NCBI RefSeq assembly: GCF_902497745.1
Contig: NZ_CABVHJ010000018.1
Span: forward strand, 53,078 to 117,077
Origin: Pseudomonas fluorescens
Lineage (GTDB): Bacteria > Pseudomonadota > Gammaproteobacteria > Pseudomonadales > Pseudomonadaceae
Direction: 5' to 3'
DNA: 64,000 bases
A program made the translations under genes and the position numbers. Of the stretch, positions 33,016 through 42,697 are shown piece after piece (position 1 is the stretch's first letter; each line of letters begins with the position of its first letter). The notes beneath the pieces were generated by a model. The model had not been told where the DNA came from. It made no database searches and was given only the letters and a program-made list of their open reading frames with translations.

Positions 33016-34905
33016 ATGACCTCAGTAAACCAGTTCTGGCGCCGGGCGAAACTGCCTCTGGCAGTCAGTCTTGCCTCCTCGCTCGCCGGGCCCGCATTCG
33101 GCGTCAGTTTCAACGTCGGTGAAATCGAAGGCCAGTTCGACTCGTCCCTGTCGATCGGTGCCAGTTGGTCTACTCAGAGCCCGAACAAGAACCTCATCGG
33201 CGTCAACAACGGCGGCCACGGTCTGTCGCAAACGTCCGATGACGGTCACGCCAACTTCAAAAGCGGTGAAACTTTCTCGAAGATCTTCAAGGGTATTCAT
33301 GACCTGGAGCTGAAGTACGGCGACACCGGCGTATTCGTCCGTGGCAAATACTGGTACGACTTCGAACTCAAGGATGAAAGCCGCGAGTTCAAGGACATCA
33401 GTGATTCGGGCCGCAAAGAGGGCGCCAAGTCGTCCGGCGGGCAGATCCTCGACGCCTTCGTCTACCACAACTACGCGATCGCCGATCAGCCGGGTTCCGT
33501 GCGTCTGGGCAAGCAGGTGGTGAGCTGGGGTGAAAGTACCTTCATCGGCGGCGGCATCAACTCGATCAACCCGATCGACGTCTCCGCGTTCCGTCGTCCG
33601 GGCGCCGAGATCAAGGAAGGCCTGATCCCGGTCAACATGTTCTACGTGTCCCAGAGCCTCACCGAAAACCTCTCGGCCGAAGCGTTCTATCAACTGGAAT
33701 GGGACCAGACCGTTGTTGACAACTGCGGCACGTTCTTCTCGCAGCCGGACATTGTTGCTGACGGTTGCAACGACAACCTGCGCGTGTTGAACAAGCGTTC
33801 AACTATTCCGGCCGTTGCACTGGGGCCGTTGGCCGCCAACGGCGTCGATGTCAATCAGGAAGGCGTTCTGGTGCGCCGTGGTCCGGATCGCGATGCCCGT
33901 GACAGCGGTCAGTGGGGCGCGTCCCTGAAGTACATGTTCGAGCCTCTGGATACCGAGTTCGGCGCGTACTTCATGAACTACCACAGCCGTGCGCCGATCT
34001 TCAGCGCCACCGGTGCACCACAGTCGGTCTACAACACGGCGGCCGCGTTGCCGGGGCCTTTTGCGGCACTCGCACCGCTGCTGGTAGCGGGCAACTCGAA
34101 TTACTTTATTGAATACCCTGAGGACATTCGCCTCTACGGCCTGAGCTTCTCCACCACCCTGCCTACCGGTACGGCGTGGAGCGGTGAGATCAGCTACCGT
34201 CCGAACGCGCCGGTACAATTGAACTCCACCGACATCCTGTTCGCCGGTGTTCGTCCGCTGGGCGGCGCACTGACCAACGCTTCGCTGCTCAATGGTGTGC
34301 CGGGTCAGGACCTGCACGGTTACGAGCGCAAGGAAATCACCCAGATCCAGACAACGTTCACGCACTTCTTCGATCAGGTCATGGGCGCCAGCCGTCTGAC
34401 CCTGGTCGGTGAAGTCGGCGCGACTTACGTCGGTGGCCTGGAAAGCCGTTCCGACATGCGTTATGGCCGCGATCCGGTCTACGGTCCGGGCGAGTTGCCA
34501 GCCACTGGCGGTGTGAATACCTGCGCCAACATTCTCAACGCCAGCACCATCAACGGTGCAGGGCCGGGTTCGCCGCAGAACAACCGCAGCCGCAATTGCG
34601 ACAACGACGGTTTCACCACCTCGATGTCGTGGGGCTACCGCGGTCGCGCCATCTGGGAATACAACGACGTCTTCGCCGGTGTGAACCTCAAGCCGAACGT
34701 GGCCTGGTCCCACGACGTTAGCGGCTATTCGCCTGGCCCTGGCGGCAACTTCGAGGAAGGTCGCAAAGCGGTCAGCCTGGGCGTCGATGCCGAATACCAG
34801 AACACCTACACCGCGAGCCTGGCTTACACCAACTTCTTCGATGGCAAGTACACCACTGTGGATGATCGCGACTTCGTTGCGCTCAGCTTCGGCGTGAACT
34901 TCTAA
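33016..34905 (+). CDS. DUF1302 domain-containing outer-membrane protein
   Basis: A 629-residue protein with signal peptide (cleavage near 29-30, GPAFG) and an extended beta-rich body ending in an aromatic-rich final strand (DFVALSFGVNF), consistent with an outer-membrane beta-barrel. DUF1302 proteins are usually encoded beside DUF1329 proteins, as here. GGAG precedes the ATG at 33016; an upstream frame extension is not protein-like. Uptake or export of a hydrophobic compound is a reasonable guess only. Confidence 0.92.
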   Translation: MTSVNQFWRRAKLPLAVSLASSLAGPAFGVSFNVGEIEGQFDSSLSIGASWSTQSPNKNLIGVNNGGHGLSQTSDDGHANFKSGETFSKIFKGIHDLELKYGDTGVFVRGKYWYDFELKDESREFKDISDSGRKEGAKSSGGQILDAFVYHNYAIADQPGSVRLGKQVVSWGESTFIGGGINSINPIDVSAFRRPGAEIKEGLIPVNMFYVSQSLTENLSAEAFYQLEWDQTVVDNCGTFFSQPDIVADGCNDNLRVLNKRSTIPAVALGPLAANGVDVNQEGVLVRRGPDRDARDSGQWGASLKYMFEPLDTEFGAYFMNYHSRAPIFSATGAPQSVYNTAAALPGPFAALAPLLVAGNSNYFIEYPEDIRLYGLSFSTTLPTGTAWSGEISYRPNAPVQLNSTDILFAGVRPLGGALTNASLLNGVPGQDLHGYERKEITQIQTTFTHFFDQVMGASRLTLVGEVGATYVGGLESRSDMRYGRDPVYGPGELPATGGVNTCANILNASTINGAGPGSPQNNRSRNCDNDGFTTSMSWGYRGRAIWEYNDVFAGVNLKPNVAWSHDVSGYSPGPGGNFEEGRKAVSLGVDAEYQNTYTASLAYTNFFDGKYTTVDDRDFVALSFGVNF

Positions 34906-34932
34906 GCACTGCATTTCAGGACGAACGAATTT

Positions 34933-36297
34933 ATGAAAATAACAAAGAGTCTGTTCCACGCCAGTGTTCTGGGCCTGTCGCTGCTGGCGACCGGCGTCAT
35001 GGCCGCGGTGCCTGCTGCCGAAGCCGACAAACTGGGCAAGAGCCTGACGCCGATGGGCGCTGAAATGGCCGGTAACGCCGACGGTTCCATCCCGGCGTGG
35101 AAGCCGCTGCCGAAGAATGCCGGCTCGGTCGACAGCAAGGGTTTCCTGTCCAATCCATACGCCAGTGAGCAACCGCTGTTCACCATCACGGCGAAAGACG
35201 TCGACAAGTACAAGGACAAGCTGGCGCCGGGGCAGTACGCGATGTTCAAGCGTTACCCGGACACCTTCAAGATGCCGGTGTATCCGTCCCATCGCGGTGC
35301 GACCGTGCCGGATGACGTCTTCGCCGCCATCAAGAAAAACGCCACCACCACCAACCTGGTGTCTGGCGGCAACGGCCTGGAAAACTTCGATACCGCCGTA
35401 CCGTTCCCGATTCCGAAAACCGGTGTGGAAGTCATCTGGAACCACATCACCCGCTATCGCGGCGGCAGCGTGACCCGTCTGGTGACCCAGGCCACGCCGC
35501 AACCGAACGGCTCGTACAGCCTGGTGTACTTCCAGGATCAGTTCGTGTTCCGCGACAAGATGAAGGACTACGATCCGGCGAACCCGGGCAATATCCTGTT
35601 CTACTTCAAGCAGAAAGTGACCGCGCCGGCACGTCTGGCCGGTGGTGTGCTGCTGGTGCACGAAACCCTCGACCAAGTGAAGGAGCCACGTTCGGCGTGG
35701 GTCTACAACGCCGGTCAGCGTCGTGTGCGTCGTGCGCCACAAGTGTCCTACGACGGCCCGGGTACTGCGGCGGATGGCCTGCGTACCTCCGACAACCTCG
35801 ACATGTTCAACGGTGCGCCGGATCGCTACGACTGGAAACTCGAAGGCAAGAAAGAGATGTACATCGCCTCCGACAGCTACAAGCTCGACGATCCGAAGCT
35901 GAAGTACGCCGACATCATCAAGGCCGGCCACATTAACCAGGACCTGGCGCGTTACGAGCTGCGCCGCGTCTGGCATGTGGTTGCCACCTTGAAAGAAGGT
36001 CAGCGTCACATCTACGCCAAACGTGACTTCTACATCGACGAAGACACCTGGCAAGCAGCGGTGATCGATCACTACGACGGTCGTGGCCAACTGTGGCGTG
36101 TAGCCGAGGCGCATGCCGAGAACTACTACGACAAGCAAGTGCCGTGGTATGCCCTGGAAACCCTCTACGACCTGCAGTCCGGCCGCTATCTGGCACTGGG
36201 CATGAAGAACGAAGAGAAGCAGGCGTATGACTTCGGTTTCACCGCCACCACCAGCGACTTCACCCCGGCCGCACTGCGTCAGGATGGTGTCCGCTAA
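34933..36297 (+). CDS. DUF1329 domain-containing protein
   Basis: A 454-residue exported protein: signal peptide of about 24 residues (MKITKSLFHASVLGLSLLATG) and then the DUF1329 body, a LolB-like lipid-binding fold seen with DUF1302 partners. It starts 27 bases after the DUF1302 gene, so the two are one unit ended by a strong terminator. Together with the acyl-CoA ligase it may handle lipid-like molecules in the periplasm. Confidence 0.93.
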   Translation: MKITKSLFHASVLGLSLLATGVMAAVPAAEADKLGKSLTPMGAEMAGNADGSIPAWKPLPKNAGSVDSKGFLSNPYASEQPLFTITAKDVDKYKDKLAPGQYAMFKRYPDTFKMPVYPSHRGATVPDDVFAAIKKNATTTNLVSGGNGLENFDTAVPFPIPKTGVEVIWNHITRYRGGSVTRLVTQATPQPNGSYSLVYFQDQFVFRDKMKDYDPANPGNILFYFKQKVTAPARLAGGVLLVHETLDQVKEPRSAWVYNAGQRRVRRAPQVSYDGPGTAADGLRTSDNLDMFNGAPDRYDWKLEGKKEMYIASDSYKLDDPKLKYADIIKAGHINQDLARYELRRVWHVVATLKEGQRHIYAKRDFYIDEDTWQAAVIDHYDGRGQLWRVAEAHAENYYDKQVPWYALETLYDLQSGRYLALGMKNEEKQAYDFGFTATTSDFTPAALRQDGVR

Positions 36298-36327
36298 CCT
36301 GCTGTAACCCGAGGCCGCATCCTCGTG

Positions 36328-36361
36328 AAAACGCCCCGACCGGTTCGGGGCGTTTTTTTTT
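36328..36361 (+). terminator. Intrinsic terminator after the DUF1329 gene
   Basis: ACGCCCCGA (36331-36339) pairs with TCGGGGCGT (36345-36353), followed by nine T residues. Confidence 0.92.
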
Positions 36362-36390
36362 GCGCGGCCTCCGCGCCTTCGAACCGCTTT

Positions 36391-36787
36391 TGTAGGAGCT
36401 GCCGAAGGCTGCGATCTTTTGATCTTTTGTTTGGATCGTGGGTTTTGGGGGTATATCCGTTGCTGCGGTTGGGGCCTCTGGCGGTTTCGCTCTTACAGCG
36501 AGTCCCTTTTTCAAACGCCAAAAAGGAACCAAAAGGCTTGGCCCCCGGCGTACGGCACTTCGCTTAGGCTCAGTGTTCCCTCGCTACGGTGTTCATCCGG
36601 GGGCATCGCCTACGGTTTGCTTCGCTGCACCTCCTCTCGATGTATGCGGCTACGCCGCACGGCGCTGCGCGCCTGCCCCGGATGAACACCTTCGCTCGGC
36701 CTGCCGATGGGGGCGAAAATCAAAAGCCAGATCAAAAGCAGGAGCCAAAGCAGATCAAAAGATCGCAGCCTTCGGCAGCTCCTACAG
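36391..36787. repeat. Composite intergenic repeat flanked by inverted REP halves
   Basis: A REP half (GTAGGAGCTGCCGAAGGCT...) at 36391-36425 and its inverse at 36753-36787 flank about 330 bases. Inside are CCTTTTT/AAAAAGG arms at 36505-36526 and GGTGTTCATCCGGGG (36588-36602) with its complement at 36676-36690. The inner part resembles a long intergenic element I recall as widely repeated in fluorescens-group genomes. No gene is visible in the 36298-36924 gap. Confidence 0.75.
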
Positions 36788-36924
36788 GTCGAAATGGGGG
36801 GGATGGCGCATTCTGGAAAGACTTTTGTAGCCATTTGTAGCAGCAACCTTCATTCCCGGTACGTTTAAGGCTAGTCTGCGGACATCTGCAACGCCGCCAA
36901 CAGCAATTCGAACAAGAGCCGGCC

Positions 36925-39660
36925 ATGACTGATCTGTCCCCACTTCCGGGTCCCGCAAGCGTTGCCGTCGCGGCACTGGACGGGCGTTTTTTTCGCCCAC
37001 CGCTGCCCGACGGCTACGTTTTGCGACCACGTCTTTGCGAGCGCCTGCAGGCCGGACTCGGTGGGCGCCTGTTGCTGGTCAGCGCCCCCGCCGGATTCGG
37101 CAAGAGCTCGCTGGCGGTGGAGTTTTGTCAGAGTTTGCCAGCGCACTGGCAAAGCCTCTGGCTGGGCCTGAGTCCTCGCGACAGCGACCCCGGACGCTTT
37201 CTCGAGCGTTTGCTTGAAGGCTTGCAGGACTACTTTCCGCAACTGGGCAGTCGCGCACTCGGCCTGCTGAAAATGCGCCAACGCCATCAGCCATTTGCCT
37301 TCGAAGAATGGCTCGACGGCTTGCTCGATGAACTGACCCTGCACCTCGATTCCGCTGCACCATTGCTGCTGGTGCTCGACGATTATCATCTCGTCCAAGG
37401 CCCGGTGCTTGACCGTTGCCTGCAATTTTTCCTCAATCATCTACCTGATGGCTTGCTGGTCATGGTCACCAGTCGCCAGCGTCCGGACTGGCATCTGGCA
37501 CGCTTGCGTCTGTCCCGGCAGTTGCTGGAACTGCATGAGGCGGATCTGCGCCTGACCCATGACGAAGCCCTGACCTTGCTCGATCGCCACAGCAGCTCAC
37601 TGCGCGGAGAAGCACTCGAGAGTCTTATCCAGCGCAGTGAAGGCTGGGTCGCCGGCTTACGTTTCTGGCTGCTGGCGGTGTCCGAAGCGGGCAGTGATGC
37701 GGCGCTGCCACAAGCGCTGAACGGCGGGGAAGGGCTGATCCGCGATTATCTGCTGGAAGAAGTCATCGATTGCCTGCCCGCCGAAGTACAGGCCTTTCTC
37801 TACGACACGGCGCCACAGGAGCGCTTCTGCAGTGAGCTGTGCGATGCCGTGCGCGAAGCTCATGACAGCGCCGAGATCCTGCGTTTTCTACTGGCGCATC
37901 AGGTCTTTCTGGTGCCGCTGGACGAGCACGGGCACTGGTATCGCTATCACCATTTGTTCTCGGATCTGCTGCGCAACCGACCGATTGCTCAAGCCATGGT
38001 GCCGACCGCGACGCTGCACCTTCGCGCCTGTCGCTGGTTCAATGCCCAGGGCTTGCTCGACGAGGCGGTAGAACAGGCGTTGCGCGCTGGTCACCTCGAT
38101 GTGGCGGCAAATCTGGTACAGAACCTTTCCGAGGAGCAACTGCTGGCCGAGCAAAACGTCGGCATGCTGCTGCGCTGGAAAATGGACTTACCTGACAGCC
38201 TGCTGATTAGCACCCCGCGGCTGATCGTGCTGTACAGCTGGGCATTGGGGCTGGCGTGTCAGCTCGATGCGGCCGAAGAGTTGTCCGGCCACTTGAGCCG
38301 CTTTCTGCCGGCGCCTTCCGCTACCGCGCAAAAGTCGATGCTCGCGCAATGGCTGGCGCTGAGCGGGATCATCGCTCGCGGGCGTGGGCATCGAGAATTG
38401 ACGATCAGATATTGCACCGAGGCCCTGGAAAGCTTGCCGGCCAAGCGCTATGGCCAACGGCTGATGTGTTTATCGACCTTGTCCAATCTGGCCATTGCCG
38501 ACGGCGATCTATGGCGCGCCCGCGGCCTTAATCGTGAATCCCTGGAGCTGGCGCAGCGGGTTGGCAATCCTTTGTTTGAAGCGTTGGCGCACTACGATCG
38601 TGCGCGGGTGTTGCAAGCCCGCGGCGAAATCCTGCGCGCACTCGATGAAGTCCATCAGGGCCTGGAGCGCTTGCGCGGCTTGTCACCACAACGCCTGTAC
38701 GCGGTGCGCGCACGATTGACGTTGTATGAGGGTTTTCTGTTGGCCATGCGCTTGCAGCCTCAGGCGGCACGCGTGCGGTTGTTGGCCGGAATCGGCGAGG
38801 CACGCGCCTGTCGCGATATCAGCGTGTTGATCGGCCACTGCGTGATCGCTCGACTGGATGGCAGCAGCGGCGAGTTCGCCAAGGCCTTTGCCGAACTCGC
38901 TGAAGCCGAACGCCTGATGCACATCTGGGACGTGCCGCCGATCTACTATCTGGCGATGATCACGCTGGTCAAATGCGAGCTGTGGCTGGCGCAGGGCCGT
39001 ACCGATCTGGCCGAGGCGTGGCTGGCGCGTCTTGGGCAGACTTACACCGGCGAGCGTGCTGCCGCACCGCCAGAGTTTCATCCACAGTTGCCGTTGCATG
39101 TTGAATTGCAGCAGGCGTTGCTGGACATGATTCAAGGGCAACCCATGCTCGCCGAAGGACGGCTGAACGTGTTGCATGAAAACGGCCAGCAGACCGGGCG
39201 GCAGTTGCTCAGCGTGATGGCGTTGACGCAGAAAGTGGCGCTGTTGCTGGCGTGTGGGCGTGAACCGGAGGCCAGAAAAGCGCTGAGCCAGGCGTTGGAG
39301 GCGGCAGCGGGTGGCGTGGTGCAGCCATTTGACAGCTTGCTGAAAAAGTACGGTGACTGGCTACGCGGGCAATTGGTTTTGAATGTTTCGACAGCGGTCA
39401 GTCAGCAATTGCTGGGACACCTGCCTGTTCCCGCTGCCCGGCCCGTCGCAGAGGTCCCGGTGGCCGAACAGCTCAGCAGTCGAGAGCTGTCCGTTCTGCG
39501 CCTGATTGCTCAAGGCTGTTCGAATCAGGAAATCAGTGAGCAGTTGTTCATATCCCTGCACACCGTAAAAACTCACGCCAGTCATATCAACAGCAAGTTG
39601 GGGGTTGAGCGGCGCACACAGGCAGTGGCGCGGGCCAAAGAGCTGGGGTTAATGATCTAG
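36925..39660 (+). CDS. LuxR family MalT-type (LAL) transcriptional regulator
   Basis: A 911-residue ATP-dependent activator. The N-terminal NTPase has Walker A SAPAGFGKSS at 53-62 and Walker B LLLVLDD at 147-153; the middle is a long helical TPR-like sensor; the C-terminal LuxR helix-turn-helix starts with LSSRELSVLRLIAQGCSNQE and includes HTVKTHASHI. Position after the acyl-CoA ligase-DUF1302-DUF1329 group, in the same direction, makes it their likely regulator. The inducer is unknown. Confidence 0.95.
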   Translation: MTDLSPLPGPASVAVAALDGRFFRPPLPDGYVLRPRLCERLQAGLGGRLLLVSAPAGFGKSSLAVEFCQSLPAHWQSLWLGLSPRDSDPGRFLERLLEGLQDYFPQLGSRALGLLKMRQRHQPFAFEEWLDGLLDELTLHLDSAAPLLLVLDDYHLVQGPVLDRCLQFFLNHLPDGLLVMVTSRQRPDWHLARLRLSRQLLELHEADLRLTHDEALTLLDRHSSSLRGEALESLIQRSEGWVAGLRFWLLAVSEAGSDAALPQALNGGEGLIRDYLLEEVIDCLPAEVQAFLYDTAPQERFCSELCDAVREAHDSAEILRFLLAHQVFLVPLDEHGHWYRYHHLFSDLLRNRPIAQAMVPTATLHLRACRWFNAQGLLDEAVEQALRAGHLDVAANLVQNLSEEQLLAEQNVGMLLRWKMDLPDSLLISTPRLIVLYSWALGLACQLDAAEELSGHLSRFLPAPSATAQKSMLAQWLALSGIIARGRGHRELTIRYCTEALESLPAKRYGQRLMCLSTLSNLAIADGDLWRARGLNRESLELAQRVGNPLFEALAHYDRARVLQARGEILRALDEVHQGLERLRGLSPQRLYAVRARLTLYEGFLLAMRLQPQAARVRLLAGIGEARACRDISVLIGHCVIARLDGSSGEFAKAFAELAEAERLMHIWDVPPIYYLAMITLVKCELWLAQGRTDLAEAWLARLGQTYTGERAAAPPEFHPQLPLHVELQQALLDMIQGQPMLAEGRLNVLHENGQQTGRQLLSVMALTQKVALLLACGREPEARKALSQALEAAAGGVVQPFDSLLKKYGDWLRGQLVLNVSTAVSQQLLGHLPVPAARPVAEVPVAEQLSSRELSVLRLIAQGCSNQEISEQLFISLHTVKTHASHINSKLGVERRTQAVARAKELGLMI

Positions 39661-39711
39661 CGACGGTAAAATTGCGGATCGGCCGTTTCGAGCCACTGCC
39701 CAGGATTTCCC

Positions 39712-40356
39712 ATGACCGTTTCAAGCCCAGTGCTCATCCGCGAAACCTTCCCCGTCGGCCCGCTCCAGTGCAACTGCACCATCATCGGCGATCCGATCAC
39801 AAAGAAAGCCATCGTCGTCGACCCGGGCGGCAATCCTGACCTGATCATGGCGCGCCTTGATGCGCATGGCCTGAAAGTCGTCAGCATCATCCACACCCAC
39901 GCGCATCTCGATCACTTCCTCGCTTCCGGCCAGATGAAAGAGAAGACCGGAGCGACCCTGCATTTGCACAAGGAAGACCAATTCCTCTGGGACAACCTCG
40001 AAATGCAATGCCAGATGTTCGGCGTGCCGTATACACCGGTGCCGTCACCGGATCGCTGGTTGAGCGATGATGAAGAACTGGCCTGTGGTTGCGGCGTGGC
40101 CCTGCATACGCCGGGACATACACCCGGTTCCATGAGCTTTTGGTTTTCCGAGGCTAAGCTGTTGATTGCCGGTGACACGCTGTTTCGTCGCGGCGTAGGG
40201 CGCACGGATTTGTGGGGCGGCGATCAGGCGACCATCGTGCGTTCGATCAAGCAGCGGCTGTACACGCTGGACGAGGACGCGACAGTGGTGACCGGGCATG
40301 GGCCGGATACGCGTCTGGGTGACGAGATGCGCGAAAACCCGTTTGTGCGCGCCTAA
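39712..40356 (+). CDS. MBL fold metallohydrolase (GloC-like)
   Basis: A 214-residue metallo-beta-lactamase-fold hydrolase with the metal motif H61-T-H-A-H-L-D-H68, further ligands in HTPGHTPGS and AGDTLF, and C-terminal VTGHGPDT. It resembles YcbL/GloC-type glyoxalase II proteins that hydrolyse S-lactoylglutathione. It starts 51 bases after the LuxR regulator gene, but co-transcription is uncertain. Confidence 0.92.
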   Translation: MTVSSPVLIRETFPVGPLQCNCTIIGDPITKKAIVVDPGGNPDLIMARLDAHGLKVVSIIHTHAHLDHFLASGQMKEKTGATLHLHKEDQFLWDNLEMQCQMFGVPYTPVPSPDRWLSDDEELACGCGVALHTPGHTPGSMSFWFSEAKLLIAGDTLFRRGVGRTDLWGGDQATIVRSIKQRLYTLDEDATVVTGHGPDTRLGDEMRENPFVRA

Positions 40357-40472
40357 ATATTTTGTCACGAGTGCCCGGCGGAATTTTTGTGCATTGTCAT
40401 GATCCAACGCCCGCACAGGTCCATTACTCAGTGGCCGCTGCACCACAGAATGCGAAAAACCAGGAGCTCTCC

Positions 40473-41210
40473 ATGTTCACCAAGCGTCGTTTGATTATTG
40501 TCGCTACTGCCGTGGCCTTGCTGTCCGGCTGCGCCTCGCCTAACCCGTATGACAATCAAGGCCAGGCTGACAGCGGCTCGCAAGGCATGAGCAAAACCGC
40601 CAAATACGGCGGCCTCGGTGCACTGGCCGGTGCGCTCGCCGGTGCTGCCATCGACCACAACAACCGCGGCAAGGGTGCCTTGATCGGCGCCGCAGTGGTG
40701 GGTGCTTCCGCTGCCGGTTACGGTTACTACGCCGACCAGCAGGAAAAGAAACTGCGCGCGAGCATGGCCAATACCGGCGTTGAGGTGCAGCGTCAGGGCG
40801 ACCAGATCAAGCTGATCATGCCAGGCAATATCACGTTCGCCACCGATTCGGCGAACATCGCCTCCAGCTTCTACCAGCCGCTGAACAACCTCGCGGGCTC
40901 GTTGAAAGAGTTCAGCCAGAACCAGATAGAAATCGTCGGCTACACCGACAGTACCGGCAGCCGCCAGCACAACATGGATTTGTCGCAGCGTCGTGCGCAG
41001 AGCGTGGCGACCTACCTGACCTCGCAAGGTGTCAGCGGTGCCAACCTGTCGGCCCGTGGCGCCGGCCCGGATAACCCGATTGCCAGTAACGGCGATGTGA
41101 ATGGCCGGGCGCAGAACCGTCGGGTTGAAGTCAACCTGAAGGCGATTCCGGGCCAGCAGTATGGTGGTCAGCAGCAACAGCAGCCGGGTACGGTTCAGCA
41201 GTATCCGTAA
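40473..41210 (+). CDS. OmpA family lipoprotein with glycine zipper
   Basis: A 245-residue outer-membrane lipoprotein: lipobox LLSGC with Cys20, a glycine-zipper segment at about 48-85 (GGLGALAGALAGAAIDHN), then an OmpA C-terminal peptidoglycan-binding domain (EIVGYTDSTGSRQHNMDLSQ and NRRVEVNLK). The tail is Gln-rich. GGAG before the ATG at 40473 decides the start. A terminator follows at once. Confidence 0.93.
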   Translation: MFTKRRLIIVATAVALLSGCASPNPYDNQGQADSGSQGMSKTAKYGGLGALAGALAGAAIDHNNRGKGALIGAAVVGASAAGYGYYADQQEKKLRASMANTGVEVQRQGDQIKLIMPGNITFATDSANIASSFYQPLNNLAGSLKEFSQNQIEIVGYTDSTGSRQHNMDLSQRRAQSVATYLTSQGVSGANLSARGAGPDNPIASNGDVNGRAQNRRVEVNLKAIPGQQYGGQQQQQPGTVQQYP

Positions 41211-41230
41211 GCGATTGTCTGAATGAAGAA

Positions 41231-41261
41231 ATGCCCGGTCATGTGATCGGGCATTTTTTTG
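41231..41261 (+). terminator. Intrinsic terminator after the OmpA lipoprotein gene
   Basis: A 10-bp stem (ATGCCCGGTC with GATCGGGCAT, one G-T pair) with loop ATGT is followed by a run of seven T. Confidence 0.9.
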
Positions 41262-41279
41262 TCTGGTCTGTGCCGGCCC

Positions 41280-41373
41280 CTTCGCGAGCAAGCCCGCTCC
41301 CACAGGTATTGATGGGTGTTCACAAGTTTGTGTTCCACACCTAATCCTGTGGGAGCGAGCTTGCTCGCGAAGG
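41280..41373. repeat. REP pair, GTGGGAGCGAGC family
   Basis: Inverted copies, the left one with a T-to-C change (AAGCCCGCTCCC), between the OmpA lipoprotein gene and the YhcB terminator. Confidence 0.9.
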
Positions 41374-41407
41374 GGGCATAACAATCAGGCACAAATCATC
41401 GGATACA

Positions 41408-41445
41408 AAAAAGCCCCCGGACACATCAATGTCCGGGGGCTTTTT
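41408..41445. terminator. Bidirectional intrinsic terminator
   Basis: AGCCCCCGGACA (41412-41423) pairs with TGTCCGGGGGCT (41430-41441), with A6 on the left and T5 on the right. It serves the YhcB gene on the minus strand. Confidence 0.92.
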
Positions 41446-41464
41446 GTTTGTCAGCGAAGGCTGA

Positions 41465-41899
41465 TTACTTCTTCAAACCATAATGCTCATCGAGCATGCC
41501 CGGTGAGTTCGGGGTCTTCGGTGCGTAGTCGCGCGGCGGCTCCTGATCGCGCGGTGGCGTCAGGCGTTCGCGTGGCGCGACTGCCGCGTCAGCGTGCAGG
41601 GCAGCGATCAGGCGTTGGCGGGTCTGCTCGTCCAGGGCCAGACGATTGGCGCCCTCGGCGAGATGATCCTGCACTTCCTGATAGCTCTGGGTGAGCTTCT
41701 TGACCAGCATCGCGGTGCTGTTGAAGTGGGTGACCACTTCATTTTGATAACTGTCGAAACGCTCCTGGATATCATCCAGTTGACGCTGCGTACGGCTCGG
41801 CGCGGCGTTCGGCGCAACGCGCGCGATCAGGAATCCAATGGCGACACCCACAACCAGGGCAAGAGTCGGTAACAACCAAACTAAGAGCGAGTGTTCCAC
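41465..41899 (-). CDS. YhcB family (DUF1043) protein
   Basis: A 144-residue protein with one N-terminal membrane helix (LLVWLLPTLALVVGVAIGFLI) and a helical coiled-coil region (QRQLDDIQERFDSYQNEVVTH), then a Pro-rich tail. YhcB/ZapG proteins are inner-membrane factors connecting cell shape, envelope synthesis and division. The gene is divergent from an alpha/beta hydrolase gene and has its own terminator. Confidence 0.93.
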   Translation of the reverse strand: MEHSLLVWLLPTLALVVGVAIGFLIARVAPNAAPSRTQRQLDDIQERFDSYQNEVVTHFNSTAMLVKKLTQSYQEVQDHLAEGANRLALDEQTRQRLIAALHADAAVAPRERLTPPRDQEPPRDYAPKTPNSPGMLDEHYGLKK

Positions 41900-42043
41900 G
41901 AGTCCTTCCTCTATAAACGGCTTTGCTTTACGTTAACGGCTCGAACCTGCGCTGTATACCGCGATTCACTCGCAATAGATTGGCACAGACAATTTGCTAG
42001 ACGAGTCGACCCGATTCGAGGTCACGGAGTTCCTTCCTTGCTG

Positions 42044-42673
42044 ATGCGTGAAACCCCTGTAGTGATTGCCGGCCCAGTTGGCCAAATCGAAGCTTTGTAC
42101 CTCGACAACGAGCAGCCAATCGGCATCGCGCTGATCTGCCATCCGAACCCGGTGCAGGGCGGCACCATGCTCAACAAGGTCGTCTCGACCCTGCAGCGCA
42201 CCGCGCGCGATGCGGGTCTGATCACCTTGCGCTTCAACTATCGCGGCGTCGGCGCCAGCGAAGGTTCGCACGACATGGGCACCGGCGAAGTCGACGACGC
42301 TCAGGCCGCCGCCGCATGGCTGCGCGAGAAACACCCGGATCTGCCGCTGACGCTGTTCGGTTTTTCCTTCGGCGGATTTGTTGCAGCAAGTCTCGGCGGC
42401 CGTCTTGAAGCGCAGGGCGAGCAGCTCAAGCACCTGTTCATGGTCGCCCCGGCAGTCATGCGTCTGAGCGAGCAGGATCAACTCCCGCAGCAGGGTGAAC
42501 TCACGGTGATCCAGCCGGAAACCGACGAAGTCATCGATCCGCAACTGGTTTACGACTGGTCGGAAAAACTCCAGCGCCCCCATGAGCTGCTGAAAGTGGC
42601 AGAATGCGGACACTTTTTTCATGGCAAGCTGACCGATCTCAAGGATCTGATCCTGCCGCGTCTCTCGAATTGA
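42044..42673 (+). CDS. Alpha/beta hydrolase
   Basis: A 209-residue hydrolase with nucleophile elbow GFSFGG (Ser108), the oxyanion-region motif CHPNPVQGGTM, a possible acid Asp in PETDEVID and catalytic His in ECGHFFHG. It fits the family of small putative dienelactone-hydrolase-like or YsgA-type proteins. The ATG at 42044 was used; a TTG two codons earlier has better spacing to GGAG at 42026 and may be the true start. It lies 24 bases before trpS. Confidence 0.88.
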   Translation: MRETPVVIAGPVGQIEALYLDNEQPIGIALICHPNPVQGGTMLNKVVSTLQRTARDAGLITLRFNYRGVGASEGSHDMGTGEVDDAQAAAAWLREKHPDLPLTLFGFSFGGFVAASLGGRLEAQGEQLKHLFMVAPAVMRLSEQDQLPQQGELTVIQPETDEVIDPQLVYDWSEKLQRPHELLKVAECGHFFHGKLTDLKDLILPRLSN

Positions 42674-42697
42674 TTGCAGTCTGACAAGCGATTACCC

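Noticed and set aside
33799..36138. A 779-codon open frame on the minus strand
   Set aside because: It lies wholly antisense to the DUF1302 and DUF1329 genes, shows only Val/Arg/His-rich composition typical of GC-skewed shadow frames, and has no domain.
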